64,000 bases of DNA from a virus (IMGVR_UViG_3300025889_000088:1-64000), one strand, 5' to 3'. Shown: positions 15,097 through 24,044, counted from the stretch's first letter. Numbers and translations are program-made. Notes: a model not told the origin generated them from the sequence alone.

Positions 15097-15863
15097 TCGC
15101 TCTGAATATCCTCTTCTACGCATTCTTCGCCGTACTGGATTTCATAGATTACCAGATTATCGGTGCGGCTATCGTTGATAAGTTGATGCCAACTGTCTTT
15201 CGTAATACGAAGATAATCATGTTTGCGTAGTGTTTTGATATTATCGCTTTGGTGAGTAGGTCTGCTGTCTTGGTCGTTGAGGATTACTTTGCCATAACCA
15301 TTTGCTACGAACCATAACTCATCACGCTTGGCATGCTTTTGGTAACTAAGGCAACCGCCGGGGGTTACCACGAGTTTCTTCATCTTGGCATCGGTAAACT
15401 CATCGTCAAGAACTTCCCAGTATCCCCACCGAGTTTCTTTGTGTTCTTTTTCCCATTTTTTTAGAATCCAAGACGAACTGTTCTTCTTATCTTCGCCGCC
15501 GACACCAAATACAAACTCAATACCTTCAACAGACATTTCGGGTATATTTTCATTGGTTCTGTCGCCACCGTTAGCAAAGATAATATCGTGTTCTGGATTA
15601 TCCAGTTTGATATTTTGTAGTAGGTCACAGGCAGAACCATCATCATCGTTGAAACCAAATACTGCATCAACGCATTTGAGGTTGTTTATGATTTCGGTGC
15701 GTTCTGTTAAAGGCATAAACTCTCTACCTTTCTTGCGCCGTAACCAATCATCGCTGTTCACACCAACATACAGTAAGTCTCCTAAAAGACTAGCCGCATT
15801 TAGGTAAGCGATGTGTCCACTGTGAATAGGATCGAATCCGCCCGAAACCACTACAATCTTCAT
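15093..15863 (-). CDS. cytidylyltransferase-cupin (type II PMI C-terminal-like) fusion
   Basis: The N-terminal half is a nucleotidyltransferase of the cytidylyltransferase/HldE-like fold: V-S-G-G-F-D-P-I-H-S-G-H with H-x-G-H at 14-17, GVNSDDW and the LTERTEIINNL helix. The C-terminal half (from about 145) matches the cupin of type II mannose-6-phosphate isomerase/ManC: GYWEVLDD, VTPGGCLSYQKHAKRDELWFV and a final IYEIQYGEECVEEDI. The fusion is unusual and suggests a sugar-phosphate activating enzyme coupled to gmd. The exact substrate is unknown. Confidence 0.8.
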   Translation of the reverse strand: MKIVVVSGGFDPIHSGHIAYLNAASLLGDLLYVGVNSDDWLRRKKGREFMPLTERTEIINNLKCVDAVFGFNDDDGSACDLLQNIKLDNPEHDIIFANGGDRTNENIPEMSVEGIEFVFGVGGEDKKNSSSWILKKWEKEHKETRWGYWEVLDDEFTDAKMKKLVVTPGGCLSYQKHAKRDELWFVANGYGKVILNDQDSRPTHQSDNIKTLRKHDYLRITKDSWHQLINDSRTDNLVIYEIQYGEECVEEDIQSE

Positions 15864-16183
15864 AGAGATAGACCTAACATTGTTTTGTATCTCTCGTCTT
15901 TTAGACGGAAAATAACTTTATCACCACTAGCAGTTTCCCAAGTGAAATCTTCGTTGTACCTTAGTCCCATTTCACCACATTTAGCAGACACAATAGCAAT
16001 CGCATCCACTTGTGTGTAGTTGGCGTTCAAGGCACCCCCAGGTTGAGGTAGATGCCCTGCCCGTTGTGTAAGACTTTTACACGGAAATGATACTTGGTGC
16101 CAATCGTCACGTTGTTCTGGAGTCATATTGTTATTCCATTGTCCCGTTGATTCTGTTGGTACTTGGAGATACGAAAGGGACAT
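15860..16183 (-). CDS. unknown protein (107 aa)
   Basis: Not recognised. The polar N-terminal half includes PCKSLTQRAGHLPQPGGALN; a C-terminal strand pair reads FTWETASGDKVIFRLKDERY. It overlaps both neighbours by 1-4 nt, in one operon with the fusion enzyme. Confidence 0.55.
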   Translation of the reverse strand: MSLSYLQVPTESTGQWNNNMTPEQRDDWHQVSFPCKSLTQRAGHLPQPGGALNANYTQVDAIAIVSAKCGEMGLRYNEDFTWETASGDKVIFRLKDERYKTMLGLSL

Positions 16184-16398
16184 TACTTATTCTTGTGATG
16201 AATGCGCCGGCGGAAAATCTTAGCACCTTTTTCCCACTGGTTTTCGATAACCAGCCCATTGCAGCGTTCCCGCTCCATTAGGTTCCAAGGCGTACCTTTA
16301 CGATAAAGGTCTGCCTCGTCATATTTGAAACCGTTCTCACGGGTCCATTCCCTGTACTCATCAAGATCATCGAAAATTTTGGTTAGTTGGTCGTTCAT
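16183..16398 (-). CDS. small unknown protein (71 aa)
   Basis: Not recognised. Acidic helical N-terminus, Trp-containing middle (GTPWNLMERERCNG) and a basic end (KIFRRRIHHKNK). Confidence 0.55.
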   Translation of the reverse strand: MNDQLTKIFDDLDEYREWTRENGFKYDEADLYRKGTPWNLMERERCNGLVIENQWEKGAKIFRRRIHHKNK

Positions 16399-16399
16399 T

Positions 16400-16588
16400 T
16401 TAGGAGTCCTTTTCCATTAGGTTGATTTGATCTTTTACACGTAGTTTCTGTTTTTTTAGTTCGCTTAGATTGACTTTTAGTTCTGGTGAACGGTCATGTT
16501 GCCGTTCTTTTTCTAACTCGTCAACTGCACGAGATAGTCTTTTGTGCTTCGCTTTGAAATACTCTAAATCACGCTCTGCTTCAATCAT
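16400..16588 (-). CDS. coiled-coil protein (62 aa)
   Basis: Nearly all helix with heptad spacing (AERDLEYFKAKHKRLSRAVD, then LSELKKQKLRVKDQINLMEK). No family recognised; lies 1-3 nt from its neighbours in the same operon. Confidence 0.55.
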   Translation of the reverse strand: MIEAERDLEYFKAKHKRLSRAVDELEKERQHDRSPELKVNLSELKKQKLRVKDQINLMEKDS

Positions 16589-16591
16589 ATC

Positions 16592-16837
16592 TCACTCACA
16601 AGGTTTTGCTGTTGATACTTTGCCAACTGTTCCGTCAGCCGATAGTTGCTTGAAGAAGACATATTTGGTATCTACTCCAAAAGGTCCAAAGGCGATCTCG
16701 CCGTTGTCTGCTGGGTTTTGTGTTACCTCATGGCAACCAACCCACTCATACACTGGTTGTCCACCAGCTTTGGTCCAGAGATCACCTGGGGCGCAAGCTC
16801 CAAGTAACAATGCACTCGCTACTACTAATGTTTTCAT
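16592..16837 (-). CDS. small lipoprotein (81 aa)
   Basis: An N-terminal signal with lipobox: MKTLVVASALLLGAC, Cys15 being the lipidated residue. After cleavage a mature domain of about 66 residues with two further cysteines (GCHE and KPCE) would be exported and possibly disulfide-bonded. Could be a surface or periplasmic exclusion factor or a spanin-like protein; the lysis cassette at 39.0-40.4 kb already has an outer-membrane lipoprotein candidate. Function is unknown. Confidence 0.7.
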   Translation of the reverse strand: MKTLVVASALLLGACAPGDLWTKAGGQPVYEWVGCHEVTQNPADNGEIAFGPFGVDTKYVFFKQLSADGTVGKVSTAKPCE

Positions 16838-17121
16838 TAGTCTTCATCCTCTTCTAAAACTTTATGTTCAATGTCGTAACCACCTTTGCGGTCAGTGAAC
16901 CAATCTTCTTCCATGTCTTCGTAGTCAAAGCAACCATCTGACCAATAGACATATTCACCCATTTCTTCGGGGTCAAGTTCCTGAAATTCTTCCCAAGTGC
17001 CTTGGAAATGTTCATCATCACCATCAGTCTCTTTTCTATATTCATTGAAATCTTCTTCTGTGATTTCGTAAGTCTTGTATAGATGGACTTGATGATATTC
17101 CACTCGTTGAAGTTTAATCAT
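16837..17121 (-). CDS. very acidic unknown protein (94 aa)
   Basis: Not recognised. After a short basic start (MIKLQRVEYHQVHLYKTY) the chain is dominated by Asp, Glu, Tyr and Trp, giving a high negative charge. A DNA-mimic or inhibitor role is conceivable from composition alone. It shares its stop (1-nt overlap) with the lipoprotein start. Confidence 0.5.
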   Translation of the reverse strand: MIKLQRVEYHQVHLYKTYEITEEDFNEYRKETDGDDEHFQGTWEEFQELDPEEMGEYVYWSDGCFDYEDMEEDWFTDRKGGYDIEHKVLEEDED

Positions 17122-17130
17122 TTGCTTTCC

Positions 17131-17862
17131 TTATTTTTGTTGTGCTGGCAAGATGTATTCGTATGTTGCCAAGCCACTGTTTACGTTAATTTGAGCGGCA
17201 CCATCGTCGCTGAACTGCATAGTAATCTCACCAGGTAGGTTTAGGATTTTCATTACCTGATCGACAGGCCAGTTCCAACCACGCTTCAACTCGCCTTTTA
17301 CCTCGTGCTGAAATACAAAGTTACCAGCGTGTGAGGAATGATCACCAAAGTAGAACACTAGGTTCTTATCTTCTGTCTTGGCGACGAAGGTATCTTCTTC
17401 ACTGTTGGCTTGCGCTTGGTACTTGAACCGTTCAATACTCGCAGAACTAGGTTCAAAGTCTACATGCCAGTTAGCGCCACGGAACTTGACGTTCTTGATT
17501 TTCTCGTTGATGATTTCACTGGACATGAAACGATAGTCGTTTTTGAAGTCACCATCACTGTTTTCAAAGTGGATTCCAACAGGGGTTTCCTCTCCATTGC
17601 GTTCTTGTGTGGTTAGTTCCAGTTTAGCATCTTCCTGATATGGTGGAAGGTTTAGTAGGGTGTTTAGTTTGCCCAGATTTGGCATGCCAAACACACCTGT
17701 GAATTCTGTGACGGGTTTATGGAATGTTGCTGATACAACAACTGAACGATCATCGGCAATGCCGTTCACAGTTGTGCTTTCATCGTTTCCGTCAATTTTT
17801 ACAAGGTCGATAAATCCCAACCCATATGTATGGGTGACAATATCACGTAATGCGTCTTTCAT
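17131..17862 (-). CDS. 45: DNA polymerase sliding clamp, gp45-like
   Basis: A processivity clamp of the T4 gp45 type (243 aa; T4 gp45 is about 228 aa). It trims to the usual two-domain layout, with VFGMPNLGKLNTLLNLPPY in the first domain. A C-terminal strand pair (QFSDDGAAQINVNSGLATYEYILPA) matches the clamp fold. Partners in the window are the polymerase (18874-21537), whose C-terminus ends in a clamp-binding SLFDF-type tail, and the clamp loader ATPase (51803-52726). In T4 the clamp also activates late transcription. Confidence 0.85.
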   Translation of the reverse strand: MKDALRDIVTHTYGLGFIDLVKIDGNDESTTVNGIADDRSVVVSATFHKPVTEFTGVFGMPNLGKLNTLLNLPPYQEDAKLELTTQERNGEETPVGIHFENSDGDFKNDYRFMSSEIINEKIKNVKFRGANWHVDFEPSSASIERFKYQAQANSEEDTFVAKTEDKNLVFYFGDHSSHAGNFVFQHEVKGELKRGWNWPVDQVMKILNLPGEITMQFSDDGAAQINVNSGLATYEYILPAQQK

Positions 17863-17893
17863 TAAGAAATCTCCGTAATTGTTTATAGATACT

Positions 17894-17923
17894 ATTATAA
17901 TACTTCGAGAAACAAGAAATCAA
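17894..17923 (-). promoter_or_regulatory. sigma70-like promoter of the clamp gene
   Basis: Minus strand: TTGATT (17918-17923), 18 bp, TATAAT (17894-17899). The TGA stop of the methyltransferase gene at 17920 is part of the -35 box. A GGAGATTTC ribosome site follows before ATG 17862. Confidence 0.65.
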
Positions 17924-18852
17924 TATATTTTTTTGATTTTACCTAAAGTTTGTCCATGTCTTTGCGATATAAGTTCGCCAGGTTTTCTAAACTCAATGGT
18001 GCTGATATTTGCTGAAATATCTTCTGTAACAATATCATCAAAGCCCATCCCATAAACAAGTGGTTTCATATAGTGTTCCGTGTTGAACAGACGATAATAA
18101 CGAAAGATAGTCATATCAAGACTGCTTTTCAATAGGCAGTTGTTATAGGTCAACAGAACAACGCCACCTGGACGGAGAAGGTTATAGAACCCTTTTAGAT
18201 ATAACTTGATTGTATCCAGCGGTAAACGTTCAAAGAAACCAAAGCTAAAAATCATACCAAACTGTCCATGTGGGAGATTATCAAAGTTTCCATCACCTAG
18301 CATTTGATATGTTCGTAATCTTTTTTGATAATCGGGGTTGAATATTTTCTCTGTTTGTTTCAAAGTCTTTCTATGTTTGTCTACGATATAAAGTGGGTCA
18401 AGAGCAACCAATGACTTGGTGAAATGATTGATACCGGGGCTTACCTCTAATCCTGGAACTTTCCAAGAGGTCAAAGCACCAATCTTTCCCGTTATTATCT
18501 CTTTTACATCACTGGTCATGTGAATACTTTTGTAATATTCTTGCGTATCTTCAAAGTTATCGTGTTTTACTTCGGTGTCGTAATACTTGTAACTATTCTG
18601 GATAAAATCTACTTCGTATTGGCGAATATTATCTTGGAATGACTTATCAAGTGCTTCAATATTGTCTAGGTTGATACTATTGTGTGCTTGGGTTAGATCG
18701 TTATAAACGGTTGATGCTGCATCCTGTGGATACTTAAAGTTATGAACAGCAGATGAGTATTGACTTACTTGATCTAACAGACCCCTGTAGTCAATCTTCT
18801 TGAATTCATCATAATCAGTAACTAACTTGAAGTATTCATCTGCCTTGCTCAT
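17920..18852 (-). CDS. SAM-dependent methyltransferase-like protein (310 aa)
   Basis: The C-terminal two thirds look like a class I methyltransferase: a motif I-like VPGLEVSPGINHF, an acidic strand ALDPLYIVD, then FSFGFFERLP and a post-motif LLRPGGVVLLTYNN. The N-terminal 130 residues are helical and unrecognised. The target is unknown. A late-type octamer TATAAATA lies only 5 nt before the ATG, and no Shine-Dalgarno sequence is visible, which suggests a leaderless late mRNA. Confidence 0.65.
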   Translation of the reverse strand: MSKADEYFKLVTDYDEFKKIDYRGLLDQVSQYSSAVHNFKYPQDAASTVYNDLTQAHNSINLDNIEALDKSFQDNIRQYEVDFIQNSYKYYDTEVKHDNFEDTQEYYKSIHMTSDVKEIITGKIGALTSWKVPGLEVSPGINHFTKSLVALDPLYIVDKHRKTLKQTEKIFNPDYQKRLRTYQMLGDGNFDNLPHGQFGMIFSFGFFERLPLDTIKLYLKGFYNLLRPGGVVLLTYNNCLLKSSLDMTIFRYYRLFNTEHYMKPLVYGMGFDDIVTEDISANISTIEFRKPGELISQRHGQTLGKIKKIY

Positions 18853-18857
18853 ATGTG

Positions 18858-18865
18858 TATTTATA
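18858..18865 (-). promoter_or_regulatory. late promoter octamer TATAAATA
   Basis: A perfect T4-type late -10 element, ending 5 nt before ATG 18852. It lies between the polymerase stop and the methyltransferase start. The surrounding 26 bp (18858-18883) match 44673-44698 at 24 positions. Confidence 0.7.
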
Positions 18866-18873
18866 TGCGTACA

Positions 18874-21537
18874 TTATTCAAAGTCAAATAACGAACTAAA
18901 TGTGTTAGAAACGTCAGTCTTATGCTTCAAGTCCCACTTCAATACATTCAATAGGTTACCCACTTTCTTGTCTACAATGGCTTTCATCATAGCCTCGTCA
19001 TCAAAGGGAAGCTCCTTGAACCATTCTGGAATTTTATGTTCGTCAATAGGGAACGCTACTTTATTATAACCAAGTTGGTTATCTTTTAGATCACAAACAA
19101 TAGTTTTCTGTCCGTCCAAAATATCCATTGAGTAATGATCATCATAAAACTTCTTCAACTTATTCCAATGAATGGCGGCGGAAACGTGACCGGGGATGGT
19201 TACACCCTTCTGTCCTTTCTTCTCTTCGTAAATCTTGGTGTACTTCGTTAGGTTGTTCACACGCTTCGGTGTGCCTTTCTCCCAAGATGGACGCTCTTTG
19301 AACTCACGCTTGAAGTTCAGAATCTTCTCACAAACTTCGTCTTCGCCTTTCCCCGTGAGAACATCAATCAATAGTTCCATAAGAAAGTCTTGCATATAAC
19401 TAGGCGTATCGCTTCGTTTTAGGTCCATGCCCATAGCTTTGACTTTACCAGGCTTACCGTCTACATCACGGCGGGTGCCCTCATCGTCATAAATCATAAG
19501 ACCATAACGCTTTTTCTTGATGAATAAACCAGTGGATGCAATCAGTTCCAAACCGCCCTCAATGATAGAACCCATTTCGTTCGGGCAATTAAACGCCTGT
19601 TTCATAAAATCAGGGAAACTTTCATTGACTGCTTCTGCTACTTGATTGTATACCTCAATGCACATTTCCTTGGACCAATCTGGCGTGTCTTTTAGAACAG
19701 GCCAACCAGAGAAGTATACACTATCTGTATCACCGTATACCACGCACTTACCAGCGTTATCATATTCACCAGTGAATGCTTCGTTTACAAATGCGCTCAT
19801 ATGTTTGGTGATAAGGCGTCCAGATAGAGTAGTTGACTGTCCAATATCGAACACATAGAAACGGCAATGCTCGTTGAGGATTGCTCCATAAAGAGAATTA
19901 AGATTGATCTTTTTCACCAACTGTCTCTTATCCCAGAATGCTTTTTCTTCTGGGTCAGTAGCTTCTTTCTTCTTGGCTTGTAGTTGCTGGCGTTCTGCAT
20001 ACCATTTCTCAAGGATACCGGGAACGATACCTTTGTGAGTGTAGTCAAAGATAGTTCCATTGCCAGATAGAATCCATTTCTTACCACCGTGGAATACCAG
20101 ATCATAAACCTCATCGGCACTATGAACTGTTGGCTCACCTTTCATCCAATCCAAATGAACCTGTCTTGTTTCATCTTTTTTCATAACATATTGGTATTCT
20201 AAAGAACCAAATACACCTTCCCAAGCACCAGGAAATGTATATTTCGGTCCTTGCGCCATATAATCAGCAATCATCTTTTTAGTGTATGTTGGACGCAACT
20301 GTGCTACCAAAGTCTCTGGACTCATATTCAGCGCACGAATAGCAGATGGATATAGCGAGTTGATATCAATAGCACCAATGTATTCGTGTAATCCTTTCTG
20401 TGGATACGCAACGTGGGCACCAGCGGCACGAGTATCAAAGTCTTCGTCAATCTTCACTTTGTTAGGAACAACCAAGTCCATAGAGTGAGCAAAGTTGATC
20501 AACGCTTGCTCCGTAACACCAACAGCACCAAGTGTCTTCGGTAGTAACACTGTGTTATCGTGCGCCAGTTCGTTAGTTAGGTCAATGAACTTTAGCTTGT
20601 CTTCCAAACGCTTCAGGATCATTGTGTCTTGGATGTTGTATTCTACAAACTTACGGAAGTCATTGTTATACAACTGGTCCAATGTGCCTTCGTACTGAAC
20701 CTTACGCTCGTCTAGTTCATACTCGGCGATAGCATCCAATGAATAGCTGTGCATTTCGTGGTAGGTATATTGCTGATACAGTTCCATACTATCCAAGTGG
20801 ATGCGTCCGTGCAGATCAAACGAAGTCTGCATATTTCCGTATTTGTTCTCAAATACACGCTCTTTTGGTAGTTGGTCAAGCAAACAGAAACGGCGTGTAT
20901 CGTTCTTACTCATAATACGAGTAACACGGTTTACAAGGTATGGAATATCGTATCCCTCTGAGTTCCAGCCAGTTAAAACATCTGCATCTTCGATAATCTC
21001 AAGGAATGTCTCAAGCATATCTATCTCATTTTCGAATAGATATACGTTATCGATATCCTTGACCTCTTCTTTGGCTTCTTCCATAGTCAATGTACGTGGT
21101 GGGATAGCCAAACATATCATTGTCTCTAACCAAGAACAATAAAGACCGATTGCCGTTACTTTGTTAAAGGGGTCAGTGACTTCCGCAAACCCGTGTGTAG
21201 GTGAGAAGTCAACCTCAATATCGAAATAGCAAATATTCAGTTTTGGGGCAATAGCATCTAGATAGTTTTTCTCAAGTGTTTTATTGACGATGTTGATATC
21301 GCTTTCCCAAATCCGTTTATTGGATCGGATAGCAATCTCTTTCTGGTATTGCTTGTAGTCGTTAGTCGTAAACCTAGTCACGTTATTGCGAAAGATAGTT
21401 CTATTCTTACCCTTCGGGTCATCATAATAGAAGGACCACTCACAAGGGTAGTCCTTCACAACTCTCTTTCCGTCTATTCTTTCTATAACATGAACAACAT
21501 TCTTACGTCTGTTATGTATAGCGTCAATATAACTCAT
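18874..21537 (-). CDS. 43: DNA polymerase, B family (gp43-like)
   Basis: Replicative DNA polymerase with a 3'-5' exonuclease. Exo I D106-x-E108 in CYFDIEVDF and Exo III-like YNIQDT (300-305) are present. Polymerase motif A is DINSLYPSAIR (391-401), motif B is KKINLNSLYG (542-551) and motif C is Y-G-D-T-D-S (601-606). The C-terminus NTFSSLFDFE resembles the clamp-binding tail of T4 gp43. At 887 aa it is close to the T4 protein and appears intact, with no intein or intron. It works with gp45 and gp44 in the same window. Confidence 0.96.
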   Translation of the reverse strand: MSYIDAIHNRRKNVVHVIERIDGKRVVKDYPCEWSFYYDDPKGKNRTIFRNNVTRFTTNDYKQYQKEIAIRSNKRIWESDINIVNKTLEKNYLDAIAPKLNICYFDIEVDFSPTHGFAEVTDPFNKVTAIGLYCSWLETMICLAIPPRTLTMEEAKEEVKDIDNVYLFENEIDMLETFLEIIEDADVLTGWNSEGYDIPYLVNRVTRIMSKNDTRRFCLLDQLPKERVFENKYGNMQTSFDLHGRIHLDSMELYQQYTYHEMHSYSLDAIAEYELDERKVQYEGTLDQLYNNDFRKFVEYNIQDTMILKRLEDKLKFIDLTNELAHDNTVLLPKTLGAVGVTEQALINFAHSMDLVVPNKVKIDEDFDTRAAGAHVAYPQKGLHEYIGAIDINSLYPSAIRALNMSPETLVAQLRPTYTKKMIADYMAQGPKYTFPGAWEGVFGSLEYQYVMKKDETRQVHLDWMKGEPTVHSADEVYDLVFHGGKKWILSGNGTIFDYTHKGIVPGILEKWYAERQQLQAKKKEATDPEEKAFWDKRQLVKKINLNSLYGAILNEHCRFYVFDIGQSTTLSGRLITKHMSAFVNEAFTGEYDNAGKCVVYGDTDSVYFSGWPVLKDTPDWSKEMCIEVYNQVAEAVNESFPDFMKQAFNCPNEMGSIIEGGLELIASTGLFIKKKRYGLMIYDDEGTRRDVDGKPGKVKAMGMDLKRSDTPSYMQDFLMELLIDVLTGKGEDEVCEKILNFKREFKERPSWEKGTPKRVNNLTKYTKIYEEKKGQKGVTIPGHVSAAIHWNKLKKFYDDHYSMDILDGQKTIVCDLKDNQLGYNKVAFPIDEHKIPEWFKELPFDDEAMMKAIVDKKVGNLLNVLKWDLKHKTDVSNTFSSLFDFE

Positions 21538-21546
21538 TTATTCTCC

Positions 21547-21825
21547 TTATAGGGCATTCCATAGTCCCAGAATATTCATACCAGTATACCATGCCATCAA
21601 TGAAAAAAGCCATATCATTTTTCGTACCCACATAGTATACATAAGAAGAACACTACCAACCAAGTATCCGCTGAATACAAAGATAAGTGGCGGGGTAGGG
21701 GATAGGAAAGCAAAAGCAAAACTTGCGATAACACTTGCGATAGTTGCGATTGCCTCACACCAGAAAAGCACCTTGCTTTCTTCCCAAGAATGCTTCCAGT
21801 AATCCAGTATTTGTTGTAGCATCAA
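21547..21825 (-). CDS. small membrane protein (92 aa)
   Basis: Three hydrophobic segments (about 20-41, 46-65, 70-88) follow a polar N-terminus, MMLQQILDYWKHSWEESKV. A Pro-rich turn SPTPPL lies between the first two. Probably an inner-membrane protein; function not recognised. ATGA overlap with the 216-aa gene. Confidence 0.6.
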   Translation of the reverse strand: MMLQQILDYWKHSWEESKVLFWCEAIATIASVIASFAFAFLSPTPPLIFVFSGYLVGSVLLMYTMWVRKMIWLFSLMAWYTGMNILGLWNAL

Positions 21826-22472
21826 TGCCTCTTGAATAAGATTGGAAACCCATTACCGCCGATATTGGTATGGCTTTCGCTGTTTAGGATTTCACCAGCA
21901 TATCTATCGGCACTATGTGTGTAATCTGCGCTGGTAATCTTTCCTGATGGGTCTGGTTTCTGGTCTTCCATACCAAACTTCTTTTTGAGTTCATCGTTCT
22001 TATAGATGGTATATTCTTCTGGCGTCATTCTGCCGATACTTTCACTTCGTTGCTGAATGTATCCCATCTGTTGTTTATCAACGCCAACGAATGCTGTTCC
22101 CCAACGGACACCATTTTCAGCAATAACCATAAACACATCGCCAGCATTTATCTCAATCTGTGATTTGTTATCTGGTCCAAGCCAACGGGTATCGCCATCA
22201 TACTTACGAACCTCAAACTTCTGTGTCTTCTTTAGCCCAAGAGGATTATCAAGTTTTGCTTGGAGAATCATTCGTTGGGCTTCTTGTTCTGCTGTAGGGA
22301 ACTTTTCATCACGATAGCGTTTTAGATGCGGCTTAGTCCATTTGGGAACCATAGCCACATCTATTTCCGCATCGGTCATTCCTTCAAGTCTATCCAATAC
22401 TTCTTGGATATTCTTTTTTGGCTTCTTTAGTGTAGCCAGAAAGAATGGGTATGAACCTCTACCAGCAACCAT
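21822..22472 (-). CDS. unknown protein (216 aa)
   Basis: Not recognised. Basic N-terminal third with Lys/Pro-rich segments (ATLKKPKKNIQEVLDRLEGM). A middle beta region (INAGDVFMVIAENGVRWGTAFVGVD) resembles a small barrel. The C-terminus is low-complexity and polar. Overlaps neighbours as TAATG and ATGA. Confidence 0.55.
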   Translation of the reverse strand: MVAGRGSYPFFLATLKKPKKNIQEVLDRLEGMTDAEIDVAMVPKWTKPHLKRYRDEKFPTAEQEAQRMILQAKLDNPLGLKKTQKFEVRKYDGDTRWLGPDNKSQIEINAGDVFMVIAENGVRWGTAFVGVDKQQMGYIQQRSESIGRMTPEEYTIYKNDELKKKFGMEDQKPDPSGKITSADYTHSADRYAGEILNSESHTNIGGNGFPILFKRH

Positions 22473-22738
22473 TAGATTTTATTGACTGTAGCCAATAGGG
22501 TTTCCATCATTTCATGGTCTTCGGATTTATTACCAAAGTCATTCTTATGTGCTGTCTTCACAGCTTTCTTTAAGACGCTTGGCTTGATTTGCATTTCTTC
22601 TGCAATAGCCTTGATAGTATCATTTAGACCTTCGGTTAGGTCTTCGATTTCTTGGAAGGTTGTAATTCCATCACGGAATAACATATCTAGTTTAGCCTTT
22701 TCCTCTTGGGAGAAGACACGATTAGTCGCTGAGTTCAT
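22472..22738 (-). CDS. DsbA-like dsDNA-binding protein candidate (88 aa)
   Basis: A small helical protein, VFSQEEKAKLDMLFRDGITTFQEIEDLTEGLNDT and onward, with a turn KPSVLKKAVKTAHKN that looks like a recognition helix. Size and helix pattern resemble the T4 DsbA double-stranded DNA-binding/late-transcription accessory protein, but residue identity cannot be established by eye. It follows a sigma70-like promoter and is well placed to be made before late transcription. Confidence 0.45.
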   Translation of the reverse strand: MNSATNRVFSQEEKAKLDMLFRDGITTFQEIEDLTEGLNDTIKAIAEEMQIKPSVLKKAVKTAHKNDFGNKSEDHEMMETLLATVNKI

Positions 22739-22763
22739 TATATACTCCTATGTTGATTTAGTT

Positions 22764-22793
22764 ATTATACCACAATGTTGATGTGTTTGCCAA
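22764..22793 (-). promoter_or_regulatory. sigma70-like promoter
   Basis: Minus strand: TTGGCA (22788-22793), 18 bp, TATAAT (22764-22769). The TAA stop of the 57-aa gene lies inside the -10 box. Confidence 0.6.
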
Positions 22794-22938
22794 GATGTTT
22801 TTCTGGTTTCTTCTCATATTCTAATGAGTTTTTAGTTTTATCTTCTTCTTTCTTTGGTGACTTGCGATCATCTATAAAGTTTTTGTCACGTTCATATGCG
22901 TAACGAATATACTTTGTTTTTGCTGGTGTTATTTTCAT
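22765..22938 (-). CDS. small Lys-rich protein (57 aa)
   Basis: A short ORF, MKITPAKTKYIRYAYERDKN...KHINIVV, highly charged and Lys/Glu-rich. It shares ATGA with the 354-aa gene upstream, and its stop forms part of the next -10 box. No family recognised. Confidence 0.55.
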   Translation of the reverse strand: MKITPAKTKYIRYAYERDKNFIDDRKSPKKEEDKTKNSLEYEKKPEKHLGKHINIVV

Positions 22939-23999
22939 CGTTTCGATATACGGGAAATCCAGTTTTTCTCTGGTCTGCGAACACTTTCAAAGTGAAATGC
23001 TCTACCACGAATACGGGAATAACCTTCTTCGGCAGTTCCAACAGAAAAGTTTCCAAGATTGATTTCTTCGCCATCATTCAGTAGAAGATATACATCAGTA
23101 TCACCTTCTGGTTTTAGAAGGGCACCATCTTGGTCATACTGTTTTATCCACTGTCTTAACAATCCCTTTAGGCGACCATTATCTGCTGGGCGTCCAACGA
23201 TAAAGATAGTATCTTCTTCAACAGCTACTTCTTCTGGTGTTCCTTGGTTCTCAATCCATCCACCATCAATAAAGAAATATCCATAACCAGCTTTCTTTAC
23301 TTGTGCGGCAAGATGCTTGTTACGACGAACATTTTCTTCGTAGTTCTCTTGACCACCACGGAATGCTGTGATGAAGGCAACAGGGATTTCATCATTACTC
23401 AGATGCTGGTATGCACGACCAATAGATGCTTCGGTCAATAAGTCATAATCCCCCATAAAGTCAGCGGCACTTTCTACAATACGGATTTTGATATTGGAGT
23501 TACGTTCTAGGCCAATAGCTTCCATAATATTACCTTCGGCATAGTCACGAATGCTATTGCTTTTCTTGGTAACCATATTTTCATCCCATCCAATAGATAG
23601 TTTGATATCACCGAACTTACCTGACTTTACATCTTCACGCCCAATATGGTATTCAGCCCATTTTTGTAGTAGGTCATAGGTTTTATTAGTCATGCGACCA
23701 ATGTTGATTGACCAAGTATCTTCACGACGATAAAGACGGGTTCTAATCCAACCTTTACGGAAAAGGTTTTTCATAATCTCTTCACGGGCTTGACCTTCTG
23801 AACCGACAGTTTCGCCATACTTATCGTATAGTTCTTTGATTTGTTCTTCGGTATATCCAAACTTTTCTGGGTGTTCTACTACTGCTGTAATATGAATACC
23901 GGGTGTTACATCTAAGATTTCGCCACGGGGGGAAACCCAGTATGCCATACCGGGAGCAAAGTTTGGGTTAGTTGGTGCAGTCATTTCACTCAATCTCAT
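22935..23999 (-). CDS. unknown two-domain protein (354 aa)
   Basis: Not assigned. The middle (about 190-250) reads IPVAFITAFRGGQENYEENVRRNK and then HLAAQVKKAGYGYFFIDGGW. This is reminiscent of DUF3293-like proteins, where an N-x-x-R-N-x-x-L helix is followed by a G-Y strand. The N-terminal half has TWSINIGRMTNKTYDLLQKW. It begins MRLSEM, similar to the other MR-starting proteins but with no [L/I]-x-E site in the first residues. Own consensus promoter upstream. Confidence 0.55.
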   Translation of the reverse strand: MRLSEMTAPTNPNFAPGMAYWVSPRGEILDVTPGIHITAVVEHPEKFGYTEEQIKELYDKYGETVGSEGQAREEIMKNLFRKGWIRTRLYRREDTWSINIGRMTNKTYDLLQKWAEYHIGREDVKSGKFGDIKLSIGWDENMVTKKSNSIRDYAEGNIMEAIGLERNSNIKIRIVESAADFMGDYDLLTEASIGRAYQHLSNDEIPVAFITAFRGGQENYEENVRRNKHLAAQVKKAGYGYFFIDGGWIENQGTPEEVAVEEDTIFIVGRPADNGRLKGLLRQWIKQYDQDGALLKPEGDTDVYLLLNDGEEINLGNFSVGTAEEGYSRIRGRAFHFESVRRPEKNWISRISKR

Positions 24000-24016
24000 A
24001 ACAATCTCCGTTCCCT

Positions 24017-24044
24017 ATTATAGCATATTATTTGCTGTTGTCAA
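24017..24044 (-). promoter_or_regulatory. consensus sigma70 promoter
   Basis: Minus strand: TTGACA (24039-24044), 16 bp, TATAAT (24017-24022). It sits inside and just after the end of the 480-aa gene and drives the 354-aa gene; GGAGATTGTT precedes its ATG. Confidence 0.8.
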
